From Dioscorea cayenensis subsp. rotundata (lineage: Eukaryota; Streptophyta; Magnoliopsida; Dioscoreales; Dioscoreaceae), in assembly GCF_009730915.1 (NCBI RefSeq), contig NC_052486.1, positions 22,101,589 through 22,165,588 of the forward strand: DNA of 64,000 bases, in the 5' to 3' direction. Below the pieces are notes generated by a model that had not been told where the DNA came from, ran no database searches, and saw only the letters and a list, made by a program, of their open reading frames with translations. The position numbers and the translations under genes are program-made. Position 1 is the stretch's first letter. Every line of letters starts with the position of its first letter. This document shows, piece by piece, positions 1-14,100 of the stretch.

Positions 1-311
<311 letters not shown>

Positions 312-749
312 TTTTTGTGTCTGTGTTTTGTGGCTTTACTTTTCATGTGTCTGTTTTTGTGCTTGTTTGGTTTATTGTATAAATAAAAGTTTTTTTTTTA
401 AAACAAATGTGGATAAGTCATATCTCAGGTGCAAAACATGAGCAGGCACATACTTGTATGTAAACGGAGGTCGAGACACAAATACATTATACGAAGAACA
501 TGTTACCAATAAACCAAATGAGTACAGACAGATTTGTATACAAATTAAAATTCAAACTGAATTTCTCAGTGAGACACGAACAGACCGATACAATAAACCA
601 AACGATAATTAATGTATAATTTTTTTTAGTACACTAAAAATCCTAAAAAATTAAATCTTTCGCGTGTTTTCGAATCATATTTATATGACTCATACTCGGG
701 CAACCCAAAACATCTACACATCTATACTTCGGCCAACCGATGGTGCATT

Positions 750-785
<36 letters not shown>

Positions 786-2202
786 TTATTGTTATTATTA
801 TTATTTTCACTTACAAGTAAATTCAAATTCATGCAAAATAAATAATTCAGACAAAATTTTATATGTTTTATACCCTTTGAACTACTATAAAAAGGTCACA
901 TACACTTGATACAAGCAAAAGTTTATCAGTGTTAGTAAGTTATACAATAAATCATTTGAACATTTTTTTTTGTCACTTTCCTTGGCATAAAGAAAAATTA
1001 AGCACATTGCTATAATTACAAACAAACCAAATCTGAAATAAGAATACAGAAACTATTATATATATATATATATGTAAATGTATATAAATACACAAATAAT
1101 AAGTCCGCCTCTGAAGCAAATAAAACCCTAATTAAAGACAATAATTATTGACTAATTTAGAGCAAACCATGGATATTAATTTGAAAGGAAGCTTCATCTT
1201 CCTATTCAGCGTAGTTGATTATCATGCACAGATTATAAGCACATCATTAAAAGAAGAAAACCATAATCCAGATAAGTATCTGTATTTACAATAAATTATT
1301 TTCATGTACAATGTATACTCTTGCTTTTAAATACCAACTGTTTCTGTAATTCTTCAACCTTGCAATGCCTGCTAAAAAACAAAAAAGATCACATTAGGCA
1401 GGGCCAGCAATGTCAATGGCAATGGATTTATTATAATTTGGAGTTTTTTAAAAAGTTTTGTGAAATCAAAAGCTCTGATTTTCTTGAAAACATGAAAATC
1501 TTTTTCTGTTTTGGTTTAACATTTTTATGAACTAATGGAAAACACAGGATGAACAATCCCTGATAAGAGTTTCAGTGCAAATGCATTTCATAAGCAATTC
1601 ACTAAAAACAAACTGAATTTAATCTCTACATTATGGTTTTCTACTAAACATCCAATAACCAGAATTACGGTGGAATTAATAAAACAGAAAACAACTCCCA
1701 AGTCCCAAGTAAGATATCTGCTTCAAACAAGCTTCTCGACTCTGGTTAACCTCGTAATCCTAATACGCCGAAGTAAACCTTCAATTTATGTTGTTAAATA
1801 ATTACTCTTTGGTTATTTGTCCATAAGTCTTAACCTAAAGTGGCATCATAACTATCAATTGCATGAAACCAACAACATATGCACCGCAGTGCCAGGCGTC
1901 AGTTTGAACACCATATGTACAAAAAGGATCATTCTATGTTATCAACTGAAAATCTTCACAAAATAACTGTCAATTGACATGATTTTCAAGTATGTATTTG
2001 GGGATCAACCTCAACATGGACATGGCAAGATATCACATGTAAAGCAGTATCTTAATCTACTTGTGCAAAACGTTCACATGACAATTACAAAATTGTCAGG
2101 CCTAGGAAAAGTAAACAACAGTGTAGTGGTTAAAGAGAGTCAAATTACAACAAGAGAACACCAGTAGCAACGAGAGAGAGAGTTCAATCAACACACCTGT
2201 TA
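312..2202. other. Intergenic spacer between chitinase copy 1 and ATG3 copy 1
   Basis: No gene is visible. It holds an ATT/TAA microsatellite that forms an imperfect palindrome (about 751-810) and a short TA run (about 1058-1073). The spacer is collinear with 34675-36577, with small indels and a shorter TAA run there. The last part is probably the 3' UTR of the minus-strand ATG3 gene. Confidence 0.7.
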
Positions 2203-5200
2203 TTAGCTGCTTGAACTTCCAAGGTCAAAATCCATAGTGTAATCATATTCAATAGTTGGAATCACTGAGGCCATAAATTTCAGGAACAAGAAAAGGTACC
2301 TGAACAAAAATAGTAATAAGAATCCATACAAAAATTTTAGACTGTATCAATTGAAAATGAACAATGCAAATGAGGATTCAAGAAAATTTAATATGCCCAA
2401 AAATTAAATTCAAATAGCAAAAAATGTGGATTTTTGTATCTGAAGACGGGAATATTACTTGTCAACTTCAGGTTCAACTCCACGTGACATTAAAACATCA
2501 ATGATCTTTTTCATCACAGCTCCATGCCGGCATGGATGTACAGACGCATGCTTCCCAGGCAAATGAGGATGATCCTCAATGGTCACCTGTATGTTGTCAA
2601 ATGTGGTCAATTTAAATTACCAACGCATATAAAAGAACCTGATGGTTTGGCACTTCCATTGTCCATCTCGAAAGAAAGTCTTCTTAAGCTATATGGCCCA
2701 CTGATAACATGACAAACAATCCAACCAATAAAAAATTGATGATAACCCATTATCGATAACCCATTATCAAAAAGACAGATCTGAAGTTGGATGACAAAAA
2801 TCATTAGAAAGCACTGTAGGCATCAATTACAGGACTAGCAACCATGCAAAAGATGTGTACTATGGCAAAAAACAAAAAGCAGGCAGAAATCTCCCATTGA
2901 ACTTCATAAATGGAATGCATAGTTTGCAAAAATTTGAGGATATTACAATGGCAAGCTAAACCACAAATACCATATACATTTGATGCCTGAACACTGAACC
3001 TTTGAAGGATTAACACACCATACACTAATAGTAAGTCATGACGATTAATTGACTTGTATAATCAATCATGTGTCTACCAAGCACTCACATCAATATAAAC
3101 TGGCAAAATCGAATAATTAGGCCAACCAACAACAAATCAAAAGTCGCATGAATGACAGCCAACTCAGACAAATGGAAGTGAGTTTTGAAAATATCATTAT
3201 AAATCCTCACAATTGGGATAAAATGTCCCATAGGATGATAAGTGTTTTAGTTAGTATCAAGCAAAGCAATTTGAAGAAAACAAATTCATATAACAAACTC
3301 ACTGTTTTATGAGCATGATCTTGGCTAACATCTTCGAGGACAAGTTCAGGGTTGTAAAGGCATCCTTGACTGCAGGAAACAAAAAGTTGAAAAGGTCAAT
3401 GGCCCAGCTTTAAACAATATCGTACCAATTTATAAATTCCTCCATAATTAAATTAAATCAACCTAAATCACTAAACACTTTACAAAATGCATCTAGGTTT
3501 GACATAAAAACAAGAAAGCAAAAAGATAGCTCTATAGAGGTCAACAACCTACTTTGTCACCAAAGAATGCAAAAGCATGATGACTGATACCCACTTCAGC
3601 CTAGGCTATTCATGAATTTTTCATCAAACACATCAATAGAAAATATCCTACTTTTACAAATTACTGTGGCTGAAAACAGTCATTCTACCATATGCACATG
3701 AAAATGACTAAAAACCATAACAGCTAAACACTCTATAATAGTAGCTTAAACATAAAGTGAAGCAAAATTCCTGTAGTATATTGAGGGCTTCTTCACTGCA
3801 GTCAACTTCTGATAATAATAGCAATATTTGAGTCATGGTCTCCACAACCTAATAAATAAGCCCTTTTCTTGAAACATTACATGAAGGAACAATAACTTTT
3901 TCCATTGACCTCACTACTGGGAATATTGACCCTCCATTTGTCTACCATGTAAGTGCAGCATGCTCAAAAACACTATAAATTTCACAGACTCAAAACAACT
4001 ACTCAATTGTTAGAATCTAAAGTACACTAACCTCATCATATCCAGTGAGCCATACCCGTGGAGTTTGGTAGTATTTATCATACCTGCAATAAAATAAAAA
4101 TTATAATAAATAAACAAAAGAAAGAGGACAGACATGTAGAAGAAAAAAAGAGCTGGATAGCATAAACGAATGATGACCAAAAACCATTATAAAGAAACCT
4201 AAAAAAGAAGGAAAACATTTAAGTTGCTTTAGGGGTTTAAATATAAGAAAACGAATAAGGCAGGAATGAACAAAAAATATTCCTCAAAGCAGGGACCTTA
4301 GAGCAACATGAAGGTAAGGCTAAAGACTATGAAAACACAATTCCTCAAAAAGGGGTTTTGTTAGGAAGAAGAAAAAGCTACAAATAAAAACCAACTGTGT
4401 GATAACACTGGGAGCACAAAACTGAGTCAGCAACTGATAACCGATTTGATTCAAAAGTACAATGGCATGACAATACATGTAACTGAATGATAAAAAGGCT
4501 TTGATACCGGGAGTCCACATAAACAAATGGTTAACAATAAGGCAGAGAATAATAACCCAAACACAATTTTAAAAAAGCCACCTAGAAATCAGCATTGCTA
4601 TCTTCCAAGCACTCTAACCCTAACAAAGAACCTAAACAAATTTTTAGCATTAACCATGCCTTTGGGGCATTAAGGTCTACCATTCTCATCATAGGCCATG
4701 CAATGTCTGGTAAATCTACCCAATTTTTGAAAAAATAACTACAAGAATAGCAGAAGAATAGATTTCGAACAAAATAATTTCTTACGTGATGCTAACATCG
4801 TATGTTCGTGTTCGAAGAATATTTTCATCCTCTGGTTCATGCGCAACAAAATATTGATTCCGGAGGGTAGCCTGCAATTAATTCAAAGACAGACATAGTT
4901 AATTAACTTAGCCAGATCAACAGAAGAAAATGAACAGAAAAAACCTAACAACATGCAGCTGACATTCGTCCTAAGTATCAAGCCTCTCCTCATCAGATAT
5001 GAGCTAATAATGCATCTTCATTATGCAAGACATCATAACTATTATCATTTGTAAGCACCACCTTTTTGCCATGATAATACAGAAATTTATTTCCCCACAT
5101 CATCTCCATATACTTTAACTGGAGCACCACGTACAATAAGGATATCCTTATTCCATCCATGTCTTCAAAAGAAAAACATGTCTCAATTGGTTCCCACTAT

Positions 5201-7083
5201 ATGTTCCTAATTACCATATAATGTCTGCAGAAGTAACTATAGACCTCCTATTCCTCTCATAAAAACCAATCAATATAACATCCTCTCATTACAAGTCTAA
5301 AGTTTTTTTCTACCAGACATTATTCAACTACCTCCCCATTAAAAAATCTATTCTACATATCAACATATCTTCTCATGTGATTGCCGCCAGAAAAGATCAA
5401 GGGCTCTAATAATGACTTGGTGCAAGCCATGAATCTACTGTTGCAATATATTATGACTAAGCTATACAGAATCAACAAAGACAGTGATAAAAAAAAGAGA
5501 AATGCATTGAGGGTGATAGAATATGTAACAGAAAGAGATTATTTTCCTTTATTTCACTTTTAGCCCTTCCTCTCATCAAGCAGCACCTCCATAAAAATAA
5601 TTCAAAAATACAAAACATTCGGATTGGCAAGTTCTTCATGATCATGAAAGTAACTATCCCCATGTTGATTCATAGATTAGTAAATTCATATAAGAGAATA
5701 GTCACATCAAGTAGGCCTACTTTCCTGAATCCATGAGAATTTCCTCACTTTATAAGAGAACTTGGAAATACAGAAATAGTTGTTGTTTGATCATCATGCA
5801 TTTATATGTTGCTTTTAACATGCCCCAGAAGGCCATCAAAATATCAAATACATAAAGCAAAAATTTTACATTAGCCTATACCTGGATCTTGTATAGTTGG
5901 ATAACTCATATTTACCAACAAAAAAAATTGTTTTATTTGCACATGAACAAATGATATGATGGACCTCAATGTGAAAGATACTTGATCATTATGACCACAA
6001 TCTTACCATTGTCACCATCAGGGATGTAAACTGACTAATTTTTACAATAGCTAATATGATTCAATAACATATCATTAGCCCATTATAACAACAACTATTT
6101 CCCTCAGAAACATTGCAACACCATCAAAAAAAGAGAACAAGATATCAAGGAACATCAATTAAAAAAAAATATGAGGAAACGTACCGGATCATCTGGTTCA
6201 ACTAAGTTCCCAGAATCATCAAAGTCAGCCATGTCAGGTATGTCATCATCCTCCTCACCACCAAAGTATGAGGGTATAGACTGAATTGCTCTACCTTTAC
6301 TGATCTCTAGTGTTTCCATCGAAGGCAAATCATCTTCCTCCTCATTCTTGGTTTCTAATACAATAAAAAACCATAACAAAATTAAAATACGACAAGAAAG
6401 CAGACATCTTTAGGAATTACAAAACTAAGCATCATGCAAGGCAGACAATGCAAGACCTTTTGGTTTCCCATGCGTCGCAAGCCATCCATCATTATCTTCA
6501 TTATCAAGAAGAACCTCCCCTCCTGCTGCCTCGTACTCCTCTTCCACCGCATATGCCCTCCTTAGGCAAGGCACTATTTATCGAAGCAATATTTAAAACA
6601 AATCACAATCTAAGCTCCACGATGCAAAATTTAAACAGTCTAATTGTCAAAAACATTGAGATGCTAATTTTGTGAAAAAAACAAAATCCTCATCATACAA
6701 ATTCACCATAATCTCAGAAATTAATGAGAAAATCAACCAAAAAAGGTTAAAATTTGAGGGTTTCACAAACCGTTCCGGGTGATGAGGTATTGCTTGTCAG
6801 CAGGCAAAAAGGATTTCCTTTTACTGGGTTCTCCCGCTTCCCTGCAACAAGAAACCCACAACAAAGGGACATTAAAATCGTGAAACCAAAAGGGAGTGGA
6901 ACAAAGAGGAGAAGAAACAAACCAAGACCAAGTAGGACACTTGGACACAAGATTATCGCCGGCCTTGACGAACTCGTGGACGCTAAGAACCCCTTTCTCC
7001 TTGAAAGCCGATACCATGCGGGGGCCCGTCATCCGCTCCACTGTCTCCTTGAACGCGTCGTGGAGCCTCTGCCTCAGCACCAT
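2203..7083 (-). pseudogene. ATG3: ATG3 autophagy E2-like enzyme, copy 1 (one frameshift)
   Basis: ATG3 is the E2-like enzyme that takes ATG8 from ATG7 and passes it to phosphatidylethanolamine in autophagosome formation. Nine exons with GT-AG borders can be read on the minus strand: 7083-6923, 6841-6771, 6573-6457, 6354-6185, 4871-4786, 4083-4032, 3369-3303, 2586-2459 and 2299-2203. The catalytic motif HPCRHG is encoded in exon 8, and the [17 protein letters not shown] segment typical of plant ATG3 in exon 4. Exon 7 is 67 bases instead of 66: an extra G near 3350, absent from copy 2, shifts the frame and gives a stop before the catalytic cysteine. As written this copy cannot make the full enzyme. 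If the extra G is a sequence error, both copies would be functional. Confidence 0.88.
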
Positions 7084-8158
7084 GATCGATGATCAATGAT
7101 CGATTCAGGCTCCGATCTCTTCGATCTCTTCGATCTCGGGCTTCAATGGGGGAAAGAGAGACTTCGATCTCGGGCTTCAAAGGGGAAAAGAGCTTCTTCT
7201 CTCAATCTCTTCGCTTCTTAAAAGAAAGCTCTTTTGGGGAGCGAAGCGAGGACGGTGAATTTGGGGGGTTATGATAATTGAGATGGGATGATCTGAACCG
7301 TTGATTCGGTGTTTTGTTTGCACGGACGGTTTGATTGGGATCTATTGGAACGGGATCGATATGGCATTAGAAAGAGCGTGGCTTCTCTTCGAAGGAACAA
7401 GTGTATCTAGTTTAGGGAGGTTGGATCCTGTGTAGCTATCTGAACATGGAATAGAGTTATGGACGCATGGTTGTTTGACACGTGGATAATCTAATGCGGA
7501 TCGGGTTTGGAAGGGGTTCTAGGCTTAGTATTGTCTGTAATTCACTAATTCGATGCATTCTCTGTTGACTGGTTTTTTTTACATATAAAACCTTATAATA
7601 TTTATCATTTGCTAATATTTAAAAATAAAATAAAAATACCCCTTAAGGGCCTTAACTAACCTTTTTTTGTGTATTTACTGATTGTAATTTTCAATTATTT
7701 TCAATTATTTATAAAATAAATTTATTTTTTTTAAAAAAAAAAATCACCCATGCTATTATATATTAACTCAGTAAATTAAATGACTACTGCAAGAGTATCT
7801 CAATTATGTACGGATAAATAAATAAATAAATATCTGTACAAAACTATGATGGCCCCAAATCTTAATCTTCAGCTTTTTGTTTTCTGAAAAGTGAAAACAG
7901 CACAAAGACTAGTCTCTAAAGAAATTGAAATTAGCATGCAATCAGATGAAGAAAATACAGACCCTAAAAATCAGACGCAACTGAACTTGGAAATTTATGT
8001 CCTCATAACAAATAACAACCATTGATTCCCATTACCAAATATGACTGATTAAACCACTAGCAAAGTAAAGAAAAAATGTAAATGTTATCAGAGAAATGTA
8101 CTGGAAATCATCCACCTATTGACTTCCCCATCTGCCAATGGCTTATCCAACCCTGATT
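7084..8158. other. Intergenic: ATG3 5' flank and PSD1 3' flank
   Basis: No coding signal. 7095-7260 is a CT/GA-rich leader with short direct repeats of a CGATCTCTT motif, probably the ATG3 5' UTR and promoter. From about 7560 to 7860 it is AT-rich spacer. The final part is likely the 3' UTR of the phosphatidylserine decarboxylase gene. Confidence 0.5.
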
Positions 8159-11100
8159 TTATCGCCTTTTTTTCACACAAAACTTGAATTCTGGGGATGA
8201 ACTGATCCCTCCAGCCAAACCTGAGATGGGAGCTTGGAAAATGAGAACTACAGTGGAACCCATGTTGAATGCTGCTACCTGAAAGGGAAAAGTACAATAG
8301 AGAACCCCAAATGTTATTGCAAAGAAAAGCCACTTGATATTTTGATCAGGAATGGGATATAATGTAACCTCTTCACCCTTCTTGAGCATCAGTCCGGTGC
8401 CCTCAGCATCATATACTCGCTCCTCCGGAGGCTCCGAGGATAGCAGTTTCAGCTTTGGCCTGTTTGTCCTGAACTCTGGTTCAATATACAGCTGTCGAAA
8501 ACAAATGTTTACACTATGAGCTGATATAGTGTTACTTGGGAAAGGAAATGTTGGGTTTCGATCACAGACATCTTTAGAAACGCTAAGAAAATGTGTGAAC
8601 AAAACTGCCTTTTAATGGCCGTCACATGTTATCAAAGAAGCACATGCTTTGATGTTGGTCTGGATGATGGTTCAGCAATTGTAATAAAGGTCATATAAGG
8701 GTTCGACGTTTAGTGTGAGACCTAAGCAGAAGATGTTGGATAATAAAATTGATGTTCTTTAACCTAGAATTGATGCTTTTATAAAACTCCAACTTTAATA
8801 TGCAGGCTTCTGATGCTGTTCTAGTTTACCTGATACCTATGGAAAGTGTTGAGCCTCCATATTGCTCACTCTTCAATGCACAACACTAGGAATGCTAAAA
8901 AATAAGAATAAGTGTGATGTAGCTGACATAGCAAGAACAAGACACGAGCTTCTCCCAAAAGCAACAAATCTAGTATGCTTACAAAAAGAGTTAGAATGTG
9001 CATGATGTTGATTTATTAGCAAGTTAAAGGATAAAAATGACTAACTTGAATAGAACCAATATTGGTAGCACCAATTGCTGCAAGTGCCATAAAGCCTTCT
9101 CTCCACTGACCTTCAAGGACAACCTAATCACAAGATTCATCAATTGGAATGACATGATATCCGCAATGTAATCCAATCAAATAAATAGCATCAATGTAAT
9201 GGATTTAAAATGTCACAAGCACATATAAGAAAGTATGGAAGAAAAAGTAGAAACAAGAACACAATATGATTAATCTTTCAAAAACAACTAAATGAATCAG
9301 TAAAACGTATAGCTCAGTATTTCAATAACAAGCGTAAGTCAGAATGTGAGAATACTTCTGAGCCATGATTTAACACAGAGCTTTACATTTAAAATTTGCT
9401 TTACAAACATACATCAACTACGTCAAGGAAAACAAGACCTTACGCAAGAGAACATATTCTTATTTGTAAATGTTGGTCAAAACATCAAAAGGGACTTGCT
9501 TAAATTTCAATTTCACCAAAAAAAATCAGACAATGAAAACTGTCCACTTGTGTTCACTAGTGAGATAGCCAACATTCTTCTAGACCATTATCCATAATGG
9601 CATCACTAAGCACTAACCTCATCAAGGTGCTACACCTTGCAAAAATGACCACAGACCACATAGCCTTTGCATACATAGATCATATCATTTTTAGGTGATT
9701 TCATCACTTTAGGACTCTGACGTATTTTCACCAAGTCAAATCAATCACACAAATCAACTTTCTTTCAAGGCTTACCAACAAAACTAGCTAAATATCTAAT
9801 TTACATGTCTCAAAGAACCTCCCCAAATGATGATCCTTGAGAGACAACTTTCTAACTGATATTCTGATCCAATCTTAGGGGATTGGAACCAAAAGTCACC
9901 GTCAATTACTGGGTTAAATGATCATATCAACTATAATGTGAAGTGCAACAATTTAGGTTAACCAAATCCACCAAGTGGAAACCATGAAAGTAACAACGTG
10001 CAATAATGAACTATTGATACATAGAGAAGTACTCCCTCCATTTCATATTAACTGCCACATTTGAGAATTTTTCTTTTTTCAAATTATTTGTCACCTTTAA
10101 GAGTTCTATAAGTATTGATTATTTTTTTCCCAATTTTGCCCGCCATCTTGTTTAGAGAGAGATGTGCACATTAATGAGAGTAAATAACTCTAAATAAAAG
10201 GTAAAAATGTCTTATCATTTTTTTCTTTTATGGATTTTATAAGCTTTAATGACAACCTTAATATTTGTGCAAAGTTAATACAAAACGGAGGGAGTATGAA
10301 AGGCAGCTTTGCGGTTATTGTTTGAAAAAGGTTTATTTAACACATTTCAAATTTTCAAGTTTAAACCTCATTCATGGCTGAAAAATATAATACTTAACTT
10401 CTAACTATAGGTTGACGTCAAAACAAACAGCCAATGAGTGTGTGTTTGTATATGTGAAAACAGTTGGAACTTCAGTTGGTGGTTGCAACCATGAAGGAAC
10501 AAACAAAAGCTTCCAAATGTATTGCTTTTTACAGAGATTATTGACATTTGAATATTTTTAGAATTACCCGTTCATTTTCAATGTGCAAAGTTTTTATTGT
10601 CCTTGTGGCTCGCTCATTCACGGGAAATAGATTGCCTGTAAACACATTTCAACAAAAAAAAAAAAGGAAAACAATAAGCAAAAGTTATACAATTTTCAAA
10701 CAACATAAGATAAATTTTCATGAATTGACAAAAAAAAAGAAAAATGTTTAGTAAGCTATGCCAAAACAAAAGAAAATTTATAACAAAGCAAAAGATGAGT
10801 GCCACAGCAAAACATGTAATAATGGGAGCTAATATATATATGCATTATAAATGTAAGATCCTTTTTATATTGGATCATGACTGATGAGAAAAATGAACAT
10901 CAGACCATGCTGCACAATAAAAAGCACAATAAGGTAAACAAAAGAGGATGCTAAGTCTAGATAGTTATCAATCAGTCCAAGCTTCTGGCATCTTGATAAC
11001 GTACATAAGTAACTATTTTAATAAATCATTTACCAAAAGAAAATCCAATAGAAAAACAAAATGATGTCAGGCAGACTGATTAAAAGCAAAAAAAAAAAAA

Positions 11101-14100
11101 ATGTTAAACCCAATTTACTTTGACAGAACTGCAGCTTAACAAATGCCAAATTTTCTTTATGCTTCTGGAAGGATACCATCCACCTAGGTAGGATTTCGTG
11201 ATTTCTAAGTGCACCTAAAATCCTGCCATCTGGTACACTTCCATGTAAAAATATGATCATTCAAGAGTTAAGAAGTGGGAAGAAGATGGCTATCTCTCTT
11301 GGTTCACTTGATAAGATTCAATTAACATCAAACTTGCAATATAACAGGATGAAGAAGGTAAGGAAAAGCTGAGTATACCAGAGAAATGCCTGCGAACAAA
11401 CACATTCCAATCTACAGGGGAGTGTACTCGATGGTAACTACCAGGATGCAAGTATAGAACACAGTAAAAAACACCTTCCATTTGGCTGCAAGTAAAGTGA
11501 ACAAGAGTCAGCTCTTTGAAACAGTTATGAACACTTGGAAATACATAACTTACTGAAGCAGAAATAAGGGAACTGATTGCAAGTGGTTTACAGAAAACAT
11601 AAAAAGTATAGATGAATGAAAGTTATCTTTCAGTATGCATTGCATAATGGTCACTTTTTTTAATTGGGACTGTTGAACCACTCCCAAATGTCACTTCCAA
11701 TAAAACTTTCATTAAAATATATTATACCACACAGAAAGAATGTTGAAATCAAGTAGAACACAAGGTTTAAATAATATCATAGGGTTAATATATTGGTCAA
11801 TCAGATTTTTTCAGTATTCCCAAACTAAACAGGAGCATAACTTTAAATTGGTGAAAACCATGGCAATACCATGATGGAACAGGATTTCAAGCTTTAGGTG
11901 AAGCAAATGAGAGACGCCACCATGATTTCTTAATTGTCCCTTCAGCAGTACTCAGTTCAGAAGGTTCATCGCATGCATTCCCATCAACCACCTTATGGAG
12001 AGAAGTCCGTGGACCAAGAAGAGAAAATGGTGAATATGAAAAACCTTTCACTTGCTCAATCATTGCCCCTGGACCTCCCAGCTCCCCTATTCGCAAAACC
12101 ATGCCATCAACAGGGCTAACCTATCATTCCAAGAAACCATATGTTATGCCTAAAAGCAAGTATGGTAATTTTATTCATAACACAAACAATATATCATCTA
12201 GAAACCGCAGCTAGTTACCAGTTACCAGACAATTTGGATCCTCATCAATAGGCCTTGCACCTTCTTTAAGTGCTCGAACGAAGAATTCCTGCAAAGAAGC
12301 ATATTTTTCCAGTGGTAGAGCAGCTTCTTCTAAATCTACAGCAAGGAAGCAATTTTATAGTTCATTTAGTGAAGAACACGTGAAAACTAGAAATTCAAAT
12401 ATGGATATAATAGTCAGAAATAGGCAGCAAATGCTATCTTAAAGTTGAGGCCAAAAATTTCAATGCTGGTAAGCCTCCCTTTAAAAGGGGTGTGTGTGGG
12501 GAGGCAACCCAAGCCCAAAATACTTGAGGATAGATCACTGTTTCTACAGTTGTTGGTCATGGACAGCTAATTTAATCCTTTGAATAAGCCTTTGAATTAT
12601 TACATGACAAATGGCACCCAGAGTGAATTTTTAGTGACTTGAATACCCCAGTTACAATGGGGAGATCCTTAAAAGGGGGTGTACCATGCTGGGAGACACT
12701 TAGAGGTGAATGAGGTGAAGGAAACTCATAAAATGGTCAACCAGAAACTAGAGACATGCTAACATTGTTTCATAGGGAATAGACCAAAACAATAACCTTG
12801 CTACTTACCACGTGTTGATCATTGATTTGATACAAACAACCATAGTGTAACAGGGGATGACCCCTTCAAAGCAATATGTGGAAGAAATTCACTGCACTTA
12901 ATGAAATTAGTAGATAATGGATCTATGGTGAAGGATGTGAATCTTTAACTGATGATGAGACTATATATTACATGAACTAAGGGAAAACTTGGACAAACAG
13001 AACAGTATAAAAGAGTACACAGATCAAAGAGAAGTGAGGTTTCATTCAACCAAGGAGAAATGGTTTCTATAAAAATCACAACCTTACAGACTGCAATCTT
13101 TAGCTAAAAGGCTCAATCAGAAACTTAGCCCTAGGATTTTTAGTCCATCTAACAGTGGCTAAGAGATTGGTGAAGTGGACTGTCACTTAAAGCAGCTAGC
13201 TACTGCTCAGGCACACCCAATTTCCGATGCTTCCCAACTCAAAGAAGGCATTAGTCTCGATCAGTCCCTGTCACCAACTCCCTGATTTTTTTTAAGAGGG
13301 TTCAGAGTTGCCAGTCCAACCTAAGAAAATAGTTGGACTGTCACTTGCTGGATGGATCCACAGAAATAATGGTGCAGTGGAAGGATTTGCCAACATGGGA
13401 CAGTACTTGGTAACCTTTTGATGTCATTGCGGCCAATTTCCAAACTTTGACCTTGGGGACAACATGAAACTGACGGGAAAGGTAATTGATAAGCCTCCCT
13501 AGTAAGGTGTATGTCCATAGGAAGGGCAATAAGCACCAAGCCCATGATAACTGAGGGCAGATATAGGGTTCTACTGCTTCTGGTCATAGTCAGCTAATTT
13601 TATCATTTGAATAAGCCTTTAAATAGTAACATTATCAATGATCCTAACTCAATTTGTTGTTACTATCCTTCATTTACATAAATTGATTATTGGTAGGAAT
13701 AGTAACTCAACAAGGGCAAGATGTTAATACTTGTGTTCAAGTAAAAGAAAACTTGGAAAAAAAATAGATGTATCAAAGCTAGAATTTTCATAATTTATGT
13801 AAAATAGCTAACATTTTTCTACTTCCTAGTAATTAATGATGGAAATGAACTATAGAAAATATTTTGAAATAACAGGACAACAGAACTAAGAAAGAATACT
13901 TGAATGAAAAGCCCGTGCCCATGCTTTATATACGAAAGGACGTACATATACAGGGAGTTCCTGGAAAGGGAAAATGAAAAATCAACATTCAATCAGAAAC
14001 AAAAATGCCATAGATCTCTATCATCATGCTAAAGAAGTAAAAAATCCAGTGACCGACATGAAAACAAGTAAAAGGCATGGTATACATATTCTAAACTGCA

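Noticed and set aside
751..810. CRISPR-like or regulatory meaning of the TAA/ATT palindrome
   Set aside because: Plain trinucleotide microsatellite; length differs between the two copies.
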